A stretch of DNA of 64,000 nucleotides, taken from the NCBI GenBank assembly GCA_032191485.1, contig JAVDOI010000019.1, forward strand, positions 2,136,612 through 2,200,611. Direction: 5' to 3'. Below are positions 48,301 through 51,566 of the stretch, in pieces. This stretch comes from Leptoclinus maculatus. Taxonomy: Eukaryota; Chordata; Actinopteri; Perciformes; Stichaeidae. Position numbers and translations under genes: made by a program. How positions within the stretch are numbered: position 1 is the first letter of the stretch; each line of letters starts with the position of its first letter. The notes under the pieces are model-generated. The model was not told the origin of the DNA. It did not search any database and worked only from the letters and a program-made list of their open reading frames with translations.

Positions 48301-49034
48301 GGTCTAATCAGCAAACGTGTTCTTCAAACAATAAACTGTACACTCAGACAAACTGTTATATGTTGCTCATGTCAAAAAAATTAAACATTTTGAATATTTT
48401 AGTACCTGTCATCAATTGAACTAGATTCACTGTGACGTTAAATGGCGCGTGGAAACGTCTACTGACAAGTAAAATAGTGATATCCACTAGAAGTTTGTGG
48501 AAGTTCTCCCCAGCTGAGACATACATGTAGGCTATGCTTAACACATGGCTGTTAACTATTAACTTCTGGAACTTTCCCCGAAGGGTTTCTGTCTGCTGAC
48601 ACTTCTTCATAAAGAAGAATGTATAGCAAATATTCCAAAATTTGTTTTAACACCTAGCTAGCGCCATGTATGTTCCAAGGCGCTCGTGTTGGTTAACAAA
48701 ATGTTACCTGGAGGTTGTCTGTAAATCTTTTACAGAACCTCACTTGTGTTTGCTCAAACCGTCAAATATTGCGTCGTATATATAACATATAATAACAGTA
48801 ATTACAGAAACACTTTCTGAACAGCGGTTTAGAGTGAGCTCACCGTCAACAGCACCACCGAGTTTGCAACAATGTCGCCAAATGTAAAATGACTGTGAAG
48901 AGGAATAAAGTGGGTCGCGAGAGTCACAGATAAAGCTAATTAAACAAAGCACTAATGAGAAAAGCAACAGCGTGGCGGCGGATGGATACGGTTGTACTTA
49001 CAGGGATCTTGTCTTCATTCGGGGAGCTCTGCAT
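724..49034 (-). CDS. ano2: ano2-like anoctamin (TMEM16A/B-type Ca2+-activated Cl- channel), 23 coding exons, 3' end outside window
   Basis: Gene-level entry. Twenty-three minus-strand exons with GT-AG borders join in phase (2591 nt, about 863 codons). The product is a ten-TM plasma-membrane anion channel opened by cytosolic Ca2+. Order: N-terminal cytosolic dimerisation region (residues 12-320), TM1 (exon 10), TM2 (exons 11-12), basic loop (13-14), TM3-4 (15-16), TM5 (17), TM6 (19), TM7-8 (20-21), TM9 (21-23). TM10 and the C-terminus lie beyond position 1. The Ca2+ ligands of TMEM16A TM6-TM8 are all present: N680 and E684 in NNIFE, E731 and E734 in EYME, E763 and D767 in EIRLD. Relative to mammals it is a mosaic: TM4, TM5 and the LKKL linker look like ANO2, while TM1, TM9 and the exon-14 segment look like ANO1. 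The anoctamin 1/2 group is certain; the ano2 symbol is a best guess. Confidence 0.93.
903..2138. other. intron 22
   Basis: AT-rich sequence with short A/T runs and a small TATATATA stretch near 1487. No exon, RNA or recognisable mobile element was seen. Confidence 0.6.
2139..2191 (-). CDS. ano2: ano2-like exon 22 (start of TM9)
   Basis: 53 bp, too short for ORF detection. Acceptor TATAG, donor GTAAGT. In phase it reads IWYNILSGMGKFSVIIN, matching GIWYNILRGIGKLAVIIN of ANO1 and GIWFDILSGIGKFSVISN of ANO2. Confidence 0.94.
2192..2503. other. intron 21
   Basis: 312 bp between exons 22 and 21. It has a short (GA)n run near 2210-2225, which is CT-rich on the transcribed strand close to the exon 22 acceptor. 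Nothing else seen. Confidence 0.6.
2504..2656 (-). CDS. ano2: ano2-like exon 21 (TM7-TM8, Ca2+ ligands E763/D767)
   Basis: 153 bp, residues 736-787. Acceptor TCTCCAG, donor GTAAGC. IIQFGFVSLFVASFPLAPLF then ALLNNVIEIRLDAKKFVTEL and RRPVAIRAKDIG. EIRLD holds the ligands equivalent to E734 and D738. The 32- and 36-residue spacing from the EYME motif equals that in TMEM16A. Confidence 0.97.
3677..3721 (+). mobile_element. remnant of a LINE reverse transcriptase (YADD box)
   Basis: The plus strand reads YHHYADDIQMYVDHE, matching the catalytic YADD context of L2/CR1-type LINE reverse transcriptases (compare YHNYADDTQIY in the better copy at 18611). Surrounding frames are broken and no longer RT domain can be traced, so this is an old, degraded fragment. 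Confidence 0.6.
4713..4734. repeat. (GT)n microsatellite
   Basis: Short GT run inside intron 20, followed by (CA)n near 4829-4840 and (GA)n at 4951-4970. No link to any exon. Confidence 0.85.
5831..5871. repeat. short foldback (18-bp stem)
   Basis: CCGTACTATGTAAAACAC and its near-exact reverse complement (one mismatch) flank a 5-base loop AAGTA. It would form a stable hairpin in single strands. No terminator or RNA gene role can be assigned in this context. Confidence 0.75.
6259..6305. repeat. (CA)n microsatellite
   Basis: About 23 CA units followed by an interrupted copy (to 6323). It follows a 300-bp GC- and CpG-rich stretch. Open frames reading poly-Thr-His through it are artefacts. Confidence 0.9.
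6638..6672. repeat. short foldback (14-bp perfect stem)
   Basis: TCATTCATCTCCTA and its exact reverse complement are separated by 7 bases (CTTTTAA). Intronic; function unknown. Confidence 0.8.
6852..6938. repeat. 12-bp minisatellite, 7 identical units of AGCTACGTCGTC
   Basis: Seven perfect tandem units (6852-6935) plus three bases. Each unit junction makes CGTCAGCT, so CGTCA, the half-site of the cAMP response element (TGACG on the other strand), recurs every 12 bp. The unit length is a multiple of three and contains no stop in several frames, which explains the short open frames across it on both strands. It lies in a CpG-rich 350-bp stretch of intron 20. Confidence 0.95.
9129..9195. repeat. 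(GT)n microsatellite
   Basis: About 33 GT units in intron 20, followed by a poly-C run and a short CA run near 9290-9303. Confidence 0.95.
9491..9533. repeat. (TA)n-rich microsatellite
   Basis: Interrupted TATATG/TATA repeats in intron 20. The surrounding sequence (9340-9600) contains CCAAAATTGAGAG and GGTCAACTGGCGCTTTAA, which resemble the two ends of a degraded inverted-repeat element, but I could not define borders. Confidence 0.7.
10107..10122. repeat. G16 homopolymer
   Basis: Sixteen consecutive G on the plus strand (C on the transcribed strand) about 530 bp from exon 20. It could form a G-quadruplex and is prone to sequencing error. Confidence 0.85.
10424..10450. repeat. (GT)n microsatellite
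   Basis: About 13 GT units, some 200 bp beyond the exon 20 donor in intron 20. Confidence 0.9.
10627..10646. repeat. (GT)n microsatellite next to exon 20 donor
   Basis: About 10 GT units on the plus strand; on the transcript a (CA)n tract beginning about 8 bases after the donor GTGAGT of exon 20. Confidence 0.9.
10656..10798 (-). CDS. ano2: ano2-like exon 20 (TM6-TM7 linker, Ca2+ ligands E731/E734)
   Basis: 143 bp. Acceptor CTGACAG, donor GTGAGT followed after about 8 bases by (CA)n. KLKKLVRALKDKGP and a variable acidic linker precede LDYALAPFEGLTPEYMEM. The two Glu of EYME correspond to E702 and E705 of TMEM16A. The linker is one residue longer or shorter than in ANO1, judged by spacing. 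Confidence 0.96.
11231..11280. repeat. (CA)n microsatellite
   Basis: 25 CA units in intron 19. Antisense frames reading poly-Cys-Val are artefacts of the repeat. Confidence 0.95.
11828..11893. repeat. two overlapping, mutually exclusive hairpins
   Basis: Stem 1: 11828-11844 pairs perfectly (17 bp) with 11852-11868 around a 7-base loop. Stem 2: 11862-11874 pairs perfectly (13 bp) with 11881-11893 around a 6-base loop. The shared bases 11862-11868 can join only one stem at a time. The unit is built from three alternating-orientation copies of a TATGACAAC-type motif. No known RNA family was recognised. Confidence 0.85.
12863..12912. repeat. (GT)n microsatellite
   Basis: 25 GT units in intron 19, 180 bp from the exon 19 donor. 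Confidence 0.95.
13093..13193 (-). CDS. ano2: ano2-like exon 19 (TM6, Ca2+ ligands N680/E684)
   Basis: 101 bp, residues 655-688. Acceptor CCCTCAG, donor GTGAGT. CAPGGCLIELCIQLSIIMLG leads into KQLIQNNIFEIGIP. The N and E of NNIFE correspond to N650 and E654 of TMEM16A, two of the six Ca2+-coordinating residues. Confidence 0.97.
13299..13356 (-). CDS. ano2: ano2-like exon 18
   Basis: 58 bp. Acceptor CTCGCAG, donor GTTCGT (weak at +3). It encodes FAGRPGNYVYVFNDYRMEE, matching FVGRPGSYVYVFDGYRMEE of ANO2 in the extracellular loop before TM6. Confidence 0.96.
13543..13654 (-). CDS. ano2: ano2-like exon 17 (TM5)
   Basis: 112 bp. Acceptor CTTTCAG, donor GTAAGT. It encodes IPKTETNFEERLILKAFLLK then FMNAYAPIFYVAFFKGR, the cytosolic helix and TM5 lining the anion pore. 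The FEERLILKAFLLKF and FYVAFFKGR motifs are intact. Confidence 0.97.
13655..15433. other. intron 16
   Basis: Contains one copy of the AGCTTAGC-type inverted-repeat element (14888-15243) and a repeat-like stretch at about 13780-14130 with ACCCGGTTTCTCTGTGC and GTGCATGTTAACGC-type motifs that look like a degraded fish dispersed repeat. A CT/CA run lies at 14352-14390. No exon found. Confidence 0.6.
14888..15243. mobile_element. non-autonomous inverted-repeat element (family A, copy 1)
   Basis: Outer ends are inverted: GGAAATACC...CGCTTGCTGAGAG on the left and CTCTCGGCATGGAAGCAAAT on the right. An inner pair, GGTTAGCTTAGCTTAGCAC (14982-15000) and GTGCTAAGCTAAGCTAACC (15158-15176), is perfectly inverted. 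The same pattern recurs at 51131-51566 and, split, at 56631-57320. I recognise it as an abundant teleost MITE-like repeat, without being able to name the superfamily. Confidence 0.75.
15434..15635 (-). CDS. ano2: ano2-like exon 16 (TM3-TM4)
   Basis: 202 bp, residues 531-598. Acceptor CTCCCAG, donor GTACAG. FGLTFSAVFGVIIYRITVSA completes TM3, and [20 protein letters not shown] with ILDEIYGAVA forms TM4. TM4 is almost identical to ANO2 (ANO1 has IILLDEVYGCIA), which is the main support for the ano2 name. Confidence 0.97.
15880..15954 (-). CDS. ano2: ano2-like exon 15 (start of TM3)
   Basis: 75 bp, phase 0 to 0: AAIEKLTWKDRLPGYFINVS then SILFM. KLTWKDR.PGY is the ANO2 form. Acceptor CCGTCAG, donor GTTAGT (weaker than consensus). 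It follows the 6.6-kb intron 14 that holds the LINE. Confidence 0.95.
17311..17366. repeat. perfect 26-bp inverted repeat, 4-base loop
   Basis: Bases 17311-17336 (starting GTCCCCCAATAAG) are the exact reverse complement of 17341-17366; the loop is ATAA. Flanks extend pairing weakly (TTTTC against AAAAAG with one mismatch). No mature microRNA was recognised. A perfect stem of this length points to a recent inverted duplication or a constrained hairpin. Confidence 0.92.
17561..17602. repeat. (CT)n-rich microsatellite
   Basis: Interrupted CT repeat in intron 14. Confidence 0.85.
17870..19645 (+). mobile_element. 5'-truncated L2-type LINE
   Basis: A plus-strand retrotransposon, antisense to the host gene. 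FFTDKIQKIRRAVS (about 17897) marks the linker before the RT domain, and a stop and frame breaks occur before 18122. The RT domain follows (18122-19168), then a frameshifted C-terminal part. The 3' end is the short GTGCTATACAAATAAACTTG motif and a TGCCT-type tail, the usual end of fish L2/Maui-like elements. No poly(A) tail and no clear target-site duplication were found. Confidence 0.9.
18122..19168 (+). pseudogene. L2-type LINE reverse transcriptase, internally deleted (348 codons)
   Basis: Reverse transcriptase motifs in order: KPLLKKANLD and NYRPISNLPFLSK (about residues 22-55), LLDLSAAFDTVDH (about 75-88, first catalytic Asp), CGVPQGSILGPLLFNIY (about 138-154), HNYADDTQIY (catalytic Asp pair, DNA 18626-18631), then thumb motifs. 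Directly after PFLSKI the sequence jumps to FNDIH; the segment normally between (about 55 residues, including the QSGF-type motif) is missing, yet the frame is kept. After 19168 the frame shifts near 19160-19190, and the remaining C-terminal domain continues in other frames to about 19400. Inactive as it stands. Confidence 0.9.
19755..20257. repeat. dispersed repeat family B, copy 1
   Basis: About 500 bp clearly related to 47577-48079 in the same orientation. Shared landmarks: TTTTGGATTA.TGCAGAAAA, ATCTTCACAAATGAA, TTAATGCAATC.CCAGAAGTA, AGCCACTTGTTAGCAACCGC and AAATGCTGACTCATTTCC. No open frame, no inverted ends found. Class unknown, non-coding. Confidence 0.8.
22500..22582. repeat. (GGAGA)n-rich purine tract
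   Basis: GGAGAGG-type repeats ending a few bases from the exon 14 donor. On the transcript it is a CUCUC-rich pyrimidine stretch just downstream of the donor, a possible PTB or related site; role inferred only. Confidence 0.85.
22587..22670 (-). CDS. ano2: ano2-like exon 14, candidate cassette exon (ANO1-like loop segment)
   Basis: 84 bp, phase 0 to 0, 28 codons. Acceptor TCTTGCAG, donor GTAACC. The product starts PEKQEDG and continues KDRWRQKLLSAMAAGIP, aligning with PEESTNKWKQRVKTAMAG in the ANO1 TM2-TM3 loop. The human ANO2 form I know lacks this W..(K/R)...AMA motif. A (TG)n run of about 83 bases starts 20 bases upstream of the acceptor. Not covered by an open frame that begins with ATG, so easy to overlook. 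Confidence 0.85.
22671..24491. other. intron 13
   Basis: Between exons 13 and 14. It starts with a (CA)n tract at the exon 14 side. Positions 23290-24230 hold GC-richer sequence with CpGs and a GCTAGCTGCTAGCTGC stretch (23714) that looks mobile-element derived, but I could not name a family or find a conserved domain. Confidence 0.6.
22692..22774. repeat. (CA)n microsatellite, 20 bases from exon 14 acceptor
   Basis: About 41 CA units. On the transcribed strand it is a (TG)n tract ending 20 bases before the acceptor AG of exon 14. Confidence 0.95.
24492..24578 (-). CDS. ano2: ano2-like exon 13, polybasic intracellular loop
   Basis: 87 bp, phase 0 to 0, 29 codons. Acceptor CTCCTCAG, donor GTAGGG. 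It starts EHPRPKYET, matching HPRAEYEA (ANO1) and HSRPEYET (ANO2), and ends in KRQRKQKTKKKKKKNE, where 11 of 14 consecutive residues are Lys or Arg. It lies in the TM2-TM3 cytosolic loop, the region of the alternatively spliced c and d segments in ANO1. As a symmetric exon it could be skipped without a frameshift. Confidence 0.93.
24747..24829 (-). CDS. ano2: ano2-like exon 12 (end of TM2)
   Basis: 83 bp, phase 1 to 0, residues 421-448: VLFLEHWKRRQISLSFSWDL then TGIEEDE. EHWKR and WDLTG(I/F)EE are anoctamin 1/2 landmarks. Donor GTACAC. The acceptor is unusual: the 3' end of the intron is (TG)44 running directly into AG, with no ordinary pyrimidine tract. Skipping this exon would shift the frame. 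Confidence 0.95.
24832..24919. repeat. (CA)44 microsatellite forming the exon 12 acceptor tract
   Basis: Forty-four CA units. On the transcribed strand these are (TG)44 that end in the T immediately before the acceptor AG (24831-24830) of exon 12. The repeat therefore takes the place of the polypyrimidine tract. Confidence 0.95.
25369..25397. repeat. (CA)n microsatellite next to exon 11 donor
   Basis: About 14 CA units; on the transcript a (TG)n tract starting about 6 bases after the donor GTGAGG. Confidence 0.92.
25405..25565 (-). CDS. ano2: ano2-like exon 11 (extracellular loop 1, start of TM2)
   Basis: 161 bp. Acceptor CCCCTCAG. It encodes LEMCDERLNFTMCPLCDGAC and, further on, ASHLFDNPATVFFAIFMSLW. 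The cysteines of the first extracellular loop (CD...CPLCD..C...CGTA), which form disulfides in TMEM16A, are kept, and NFT is an N-glycosylation sequon. A (TG)n tract begins 6 bases after the donor GTGAG. Confidence 0.97.
25566..26533. other. intron 10
   Basis: Contains (CA)14 at 25753-25780 and a TTAA-flanked inverted-repeat element at 25968-26402. No other feature seen. Confidence 0.65.
25968..26402. mobile_element. MITE-like element with inverted ends and internal (GA)n
   Basis: Left end TTAAAGGTATAATATGCAGC and right end, read in reverse complement, TTAAAGATATAACATGCAGC match at 18 of 20 positions. Both ends carry TTAA, the target of piggyBac-like transposases, though the terminal bases are not the CCC usual for that group. 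The 435-bp body has no coding potential and includes (GA)28 at 26061-26116. Confidence 0.75.
26534..26668 (-). CDS. ano2: ano2-like exon 10 (TM1)
   Basis: 135 bp, residues 322-367. Acceptor CCCGCAG, donor GTACTG. KYFGEKIGLYFAWLGVYTQ and the following LLIPASIVGIIVF form TM1, nearly identical to ANO1. The following VATVDTDIP opens the first extracellular loop. Confidence 0.97.
26669..27570. other. intron 9
   Basis: About 900 bp of unique-looking sequence; no repeat, exon or RNA recognised. Confidence 0.6.
27571..27635 (-). CDS. ano2: ano2-like exon 9
   Basis: 65 bp, phase 0 to 2. It encodes VLHDEWARYSAFYKYQPIDL and VR. EWARY..FYK.QPIDL is strongly conserved just before TM1; KYQPIDLV is the ANO1 form. 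Donor GTAATG. Confidence 0.95.
27636..28390. other. intron 8
   Basis: About 750 bp, GGAGGA-rich near 28330-28380 close to the exon 8 donor. Nothing else recognised. Confidence 0.6.
28391..28438 (-). CDS. ano2: ano2-like exon 8
   Basis: 48 bp, phase 0 to 0, 16 codons: GDYKVIGQPEERSDRQ. Acceptor TCCTCAG, donor GTAGAC. It corresponds to GDYNGENVEFNDRK of ANO1, the loop before the EWARY motif. The sequence is weakly conserved, but position, phase and the opening GDY fit. Confidence 0.88.
28439..29311. other. intron 7
   Basis: About 870 bp, with a CA-rich stretch near 28480-28530. No exon or named repeat. Confidence 0.6.
29312..29367 (-). CDS. ano2: ano2-like exon 7
   Basis: 56 bp, phase 1 to 0, residues 266-284. 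It encodes ISTLIAKGVYDAAFPLHD, the conserved (G)I..LIA..Y.AA.PLHD block; the donor is GTAAGT. The acceptor AG follows directly on a pyrimidine tract of about 60 bases that is a (CT)n microsatellite. Confidence 0.94.
29368..31117. other. intron 6
   Basis: 1.75 kb with the (GA)n tract at the exon 7 acceptor, a (GT)n run at 30191-30214 and a CpG-rich stretch at about 29680-29900 (GCGCC, GCGCGC, CGAGGCGCG motifs) that may be mobile-element derived. No exon found. Confidence 0.6.
29370..29432. repeat. (GA)n microsatellite forming the exon 7 acceptor tract
   Basis: On the transcribed strand a (CT)n tract of about 60 bases runs directly into the acceptor CAG of exon 7, so the microsatellite is the polypyrimidine tract. 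Confidence 0.95.
31118..31169 (-). CDS. ano2: ano2-like exon 6
   Basis: 52 bp. Acceptor CTTAG, donor GTAAGG. It encodes VYEILRRTVCVRTCQTIG, corresponding to IVYEILKRT...MG in ANO1/2. It is separated from exon 5 by a 94-bp intron. A short CA stretch lies at about 31098-31109, just past the donor. Confidence 0.93.
31264..31318 (-). CDS. ano2: ano2-like exon 5
   Basis: 55 bp. Acceptor TTTCAG, donor GTGAGT. It encodes YNITSKDTFFDNATRGRI, matching the ANO2 block YNI..KDTFFDNATR and less closely ANO1. Phase 2 in and phase 0 out agree with exons 4 and 6. Confidence 0.94.
31319..31819. other. intron 4
   Basis: 501 bp, a fifth of which is the (GT)48 tract at the exon 4 donor. A tandem TTAGCTAACA pair lies at about 31491-31510. 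Confidence 0.65.
31719..31814. repeat. (GT)48 microsatellite at exon 4 donor
   Basis: About 96 bases of GT. On the transcribed strand the donor reads GTGAG followed directly by (AC)n, so the repeat begins at about intron position +5. Confidence 0.95.
31820..31971 (-). CDS. ano2: ano2-like exon 4
   Basis: 152 bp, phase 0 to 2, residues 180-230. Acceptor CGTCAG; the donor GTGAG is followed after a few bases by a long (CA)n tract on the transcribed sense. The product (SYELKEES...FQPKVPHQEQ...CFTRDKLHL) is the poorly conserved part of the cytosolic domain. FQPKVP corresponds to IQPKV in ANO1 and LQPRVP in ANO2. The usual YPFSRE motif is altered to HCFTRD. Confidence 0.9.
31972..32391. other. intron 3
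   Basis: 420 bp of unique-looking sequence between exons 3 and 4; nothing recognised. Confidence 0.6.
32392..32490 (-). CDS. ano2: ano2-like exon 3
   Basis: 99 bp, phase 0 to 0, residues 147-179. Acceptor TTTTTCAG, donor GTGAGA. It encodes LHAPWPVLCREAEFLKIKV, the signature HAPW...REAEFLK block of the anoctamin cytosolic domain. CREAE is ANO1-like and LKIKVPTK is ANO2-like. Confidence 0.95.
33589..33612. repeat. G24 homopolymer
   Basis: Twenty-four consecutive G on the plus strand, 1.1 kb upstream of exon 3 in the transcript. Such runs form G-quadruplexes; here the transcript carries the C-rich strand. Confidence 0.9.
34263..34400 (+). mobile_element. tRNA-derived SINE-like element
   Basis: GGGGCAGCTGTATCTCCGTGG resembles a degraded A box, GGTTCGATCCC (34319-34329) is a near-perfect B box, and CACTGAACCCCGAGTTGCCC matches a segment widely shared by teleost SINE-like repeats. 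No T-run end or target duplication could be fixed. Confidence 0.55.
36707..36736. repeat. (CTC)n trinucleotide repeat
   Basis: Ten CTC/TCC units in intron 2; no relation to an exon. Confidence 0.9.
38130..38370 (+). repeat. left terminal inverted repeat (241 bp)
   Basis: Begins CGAGATCCTCCTTGTGGCAC and ends with TTGTTGTTACGATA. Internally rich in GGCGTCAG, GTGGCA and AGTCAGTGGCAC repeats. The inverted partner is 40991-41220. Confidence 0.9.
39273..40615. repeat. 21-bp minisatellite, about 64 units, with higher-order structure
   Basis: Units are built on GCCACTAGGCGTCAGGCG plus ATT. Main variants: GGCGTCAGGCGATT, GGCGTCAGACGATT, CTAGTCAGGGGAGT and CTAGTCAGGGGATT, each followed by GCCACTA. 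Because 21 is a multiple of three, two plus frames stay open over more than 230 codons (repeating ATRRQAI and PLGVRRL); these are not genes. Units starting near 39590 repeat in the same variant order from near 39989, a 19-unit (399-bp) tandem duplication. Confidence 0.97.
40991..41220 (-). repeat. right terminal inverted repeat (230 bp)
   Basis: Inverted copy of 38130-38370, from TATCGTGACAACAATGGG to GGAGGATCTCG. It lacks an 11-base CGTCAGT-type unit present in the left arm. Confidence 0.9.
41467..41992. mobile_element. foldback element with about 140-bp inverted arms
   Basis: Left arm 41467-41607 (starting TATAAACATCGAACAAAAAG) is the imperfect inverted copy of 41851-41992 (ending CTTTTTGTTCGATGTTTATA). 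The loop of about 240 bp has no coding potential. It starts only 250 bp from the neighbouring TIR-minisatellite element. No known family recognised. Confidence 0.85.
42306..42340. repeat. (CA)n microsatellite
   Basis: About 17 CA units in intron 2. Confidence 0.9.
45162..45566 (-). CDS. ano2: ano2-like exon 2, N-terminal dimerisation region
   Basis: 405 bp, phase 0 to 0, residues 12-146. Acceptor CTTCAG, donor GTGAGTG. GLYFSDGRRKVDYVLVFHQ is the conserved start of the anoctamin dimerisation domain, and EFEASLLEAGLEIER matches the end of this block in ANO1 and ANO2. Between them is a fish-variable Ser/Gly/Ala segment with an eight-Ala run encoded by a GCG/GCC repeat. Exon 2 is isolated by introns of 3.4 kb upstream and 12.7 kb downstream. 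Confidence 0.92.
45344..45366. repeat. (GCC)n trinucleotide repeat inside exon 2
   Basis: Eight GCC-type triplets lie inside ano2-like exon 2. On the coding (minus) strand they encode the polyalanine run after the SDV motif. The repeat keeps the reading frame, so unit gain or loss would change only the number of alanines. Confidence 0.9.
45567..49001. other. intron 1 (3.4 kb)
   Basis: Carries dispersed repeat family B copy 2 (47577-48079). The remainder, 45567-47570 and 48080-49001, shows no exon or recognisable repeat. Confidence 0.6.
47577..48079. repeat. dispersed repeat family B, copy 2
   Basis: Same family and orientation as 19755-20257. Divergence is moderate, with several indels; the best-kept block is the shared AGCCACTTGTTAGCAACCGC. 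Confidence 0.8.
49002..49034 (-). CDS. ano2: ano2-like exon 1 (start codon exon)
   Basis: Eleven codons, MQSSPNEDKIP, followed by a consensus donor GTAAGT. The ATG (minus strand, 49034-49032) has A at -3, a good initiation context. The phase-0 end joins exon 2 in frame. The short N-terminus matches neither human ANO1 nor ANO2, whose N-termini also differ from each other. It was chosen because it is the nearest in-phase ATG exon with a strong donor; a different upstream first exon cannot be excluded. Confidence 0.68.
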
Positions 49035-49340
49035 GTTGCGCTTTAAAGACACACGGAGAAGAAGAAGAAGAAGAAGAAGTAGTAGTAGAAGCAGAAGAAG
49101 AGAGGGAGTGAAAGTTGGCGGTTCTCGCGGATAAAAACAGCCCTATTCATCATCACCACCTTCATCCCCATCATCCCCGGATGACACCTGGGGTCACTCC
49201 AGTTAGTCCGCGGTCTAAGAGGGGCGACGGCTCATCTGCACAAGAGTTCATCGTTGTTGTCAAAGAAAGACGTGTGAGATTTAAGAGGCTGCGCGTGTGG
49301 ACTGATCGCATGCTGGTGATACCCATCTACTCCACTGTGT
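49035..49340 (-). promoter_or_regulatory. probable 5' UTR and promoter area of the ano2-like gene
   Basis: Immediately upstream of the start codon on the transcribed strand. It contains a (CTT)n tract (49053-49106) in the presumed leader and scattered CpGs (GCGG, CGCGG, CCGCGG) up to about 49370, richer than the surrounding AT-rich DNA. No TATA box or transcription start was identified. This is inferred from position. Confidence 0.35.
49053..49106. repeat. (GAA)n trinucleotide repeat in presumed 5' leader
   Basis: GAA/GTA triplets on the plus strand, CTT-rich on the transcript, ending about 20 bases before the ATG of exon 1. Confidence 0.85.
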
Positions 49341-50347
49341 GATCTGGAGGATGGCTGCGCACCGCCGGCGCTTTTTGCACGGAGCATCCCACGCTGTAAA
49401 AAGTGTCTGCCTTCAGTGTTGATGCTGAGCATCAAAAATGACGTTTTAAAAATAAAAGAAAAAACACATTCCTGCCAAACTGGTGTGAATTTAAATTAGT
49501 TCTCTGCGTGGTTTAGACTGTATTTAGAATGTCGGTTCCTGATATAGGTCACATCTAAAATTACCTTTTGCAGTAAAAAAAATTAAAACTTGATTTGCAA
49601 TCTAACGTATTTTATAATACAAAATAAAAATATGCTCTTATTTCGAAAAATGGCAGATTAAGATGGTTATCTTTTGCAGTGTGAAGAGAGGGAGCAGCCT
49701 TGGTTGCTCAGACAGCCCACTGATGTAACCTGGAGAGAGATTTCCTATACACCATAATCACAGAAGCAACCAAAAAGTACATTCCCATTCAACGAAACAA
49801 TTGAGAGCGCAAGTTAATTGTATGGCAGCGTAATGTTGCATAGGAGACTATATTTCTGTCTTCCTCAGAATGAGCATTCATCACAAGGCACCGCTAACCA
49901 CGAACCTATTTCTAATATCAGCCTTCATCCTCAAAGTCTTTTCCCTAAACCAACTTCAAACTTGGACTCACGTGTTCACACTTTCTGCTCAAAGGCACGT
50001 TACAAGTTGGTTCAATTCTCCAAAATATCTGAGCTGCAACTTTTATTTTGAAAGACTACAACAAGAATAAGCATCTTCAAAAACACATCTTGGAGAACAG
50101 CTCCCTCCATCATAGTAGAACATTAAAAGTAATTTTAATGAGATTTTCCTTCTATGTTATGCTAAGTCATAAAATGATGCAATGCAATGCAATGCATTAC
50201 CCATGCAGGGAATATTACATAATTGACTCATTTTTACAAGTTGCTCCCAGTGTGTGTGAGCAGGCTTTAACTCAAAAGAGGGGAAACAGCACTTTAATGC
50301 GTTTTGTTTTGGCCTATCAGCATACGTTCTGTGGTCCTTTTAATCAC

Positions 50348-50544
50348 CTGCAACAAACTTTGCGATTCCTCAGCACAGGGCTCCTCCTTACAATGGACAG
50401 GCTCCAGGAAACTGTAGGACTTGGGTTCCAGTCCCACCCCGGACATGTCCTTTGTCAGGTGGTACAGGGCCTCGCTGTGGATGGAGGAAGACTCGCTGAG
50501 CGCTGTGGCCACTCGCTTGAAGCTCGCGCTGTTGGTCCATACTT
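50348..50544 (-). CDS. unassigned exon-like coding block
   Basis: 197 bp, GC-richer than its surroundings, open throughout in one minus-strand frame. It is bounded by acceptor CTTCCAG and donor GTGATT. The frame reads VWTNSASFKRVATALSESSS, IHSEALYHLTKDMSGVGLEP and KSYSFLEPVHCKEEP before ending LLQ. It looks like a helical Ser/Glu-rich protein part. I recognise no family. Being 1.3 kb upstream of exon 1, on the same strand and ending in phase 0, it could be an alternative 5' exon of the ano2-like gene, an exon of an unknown gene, or a decayed retrocopy. Confidence 0.38.
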
Positions 50545-51130
50545 CTGGAAGACATTGATTTTGGAAATACAAATGACTGCAACAAAGGGTTCAGCATCTC
50601 GATTGGTCATTTGGTCATTTAAGACCTCACCAGGAAACTTCATGCTGAGATATAACAATTTATATAACAACAAAAGGAACTAATTATCCAGAAATGATGT
50701 CTTGTGATGTCAGTCAACATCTTGGACATGGAGTTGGTGAGGAGGTACATCTACAGACAGTTAACTCTGGGTAAATATTTCCCACCCAGGGACCACACAC
50801 ACAGAAGTGAACCAGGGAGAATCTAGAGCCTCTTGGATGATTCAGCTGTATTGATTCAGGTGTATTTTCAAATCTTGTCCTGTGCAGCTTTCATCCATTT
50901 ATCCAGGCAAAGACAACAATAAAATGAACATTAAAAAAGGAGAAGGTCGCTCCACAATGAAATGATTGAGACACTAGCATGACTATTGCATGACAATGTT
51001 TGCACATTTGGTGGATAAGGAAAGAAAGGCCTCCTGGGAGAAACTCAATCTTAAGTTGTGAAGTGACCACCAGAGGTGAAAGCAAATGTCTCTGCTCCAC
51101 AGGCCCACTCTTCTCCAGAAAATAGCTTGA

Positions 51131-51566
51131 CATTTTGGGGGAATATGCTTTTGTGCTTTCTTGCCGAGAGTTAGATAAGAAAATTGGTACTACTCTTGAA
51201 ATTAGCTTAGCTTCGCACAAAGACTGGGAAAAGGGAGAAACAGCTATAGCTCAGGCCATAAGTAAGAAAATCTGCCAACCAGCACCTCTGAAGTTCACTA
51301 AGTGACACCTCATATCTCCTATTTAATTCAAATTTGTTAAAAAACAAAACAATAGGAGGTGGTATGGTTTAACAAAAGGTTATGGAGATGCTGAAAAGCA
51401 GATTATTTTACCTTTTACCTTTGGAAAAAGCCAGGCTAGCTGTTTCCCCCCCGTTTCCAGTCTCTATGCTAAGCTAAGCTAACTGGCTGCAAGCTGTTGC
51501 CCTATATTTGATGGGACTGATCCTCCTTCTCTCGGCAAGAAAGCGAAAGAAGCGTATTTCCCAAGA
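51131..51566. mobile_element. non-autonomous inverted-repeat element (family A, copy 2)
   Basis: Best-preserved copy. Left GCTTTCTTGCCGAGAGTTAG and right CTCTCGGCAAGAAAGC are inverted ends, with inner TTAGCTTAGCTTCGCACAAAG and ATGCTAAGCTAAGCTAAC. The body contains AACCAGCACCTCTGAAGTTC, typical of the family. Non-coding. Confidence 0.8.
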
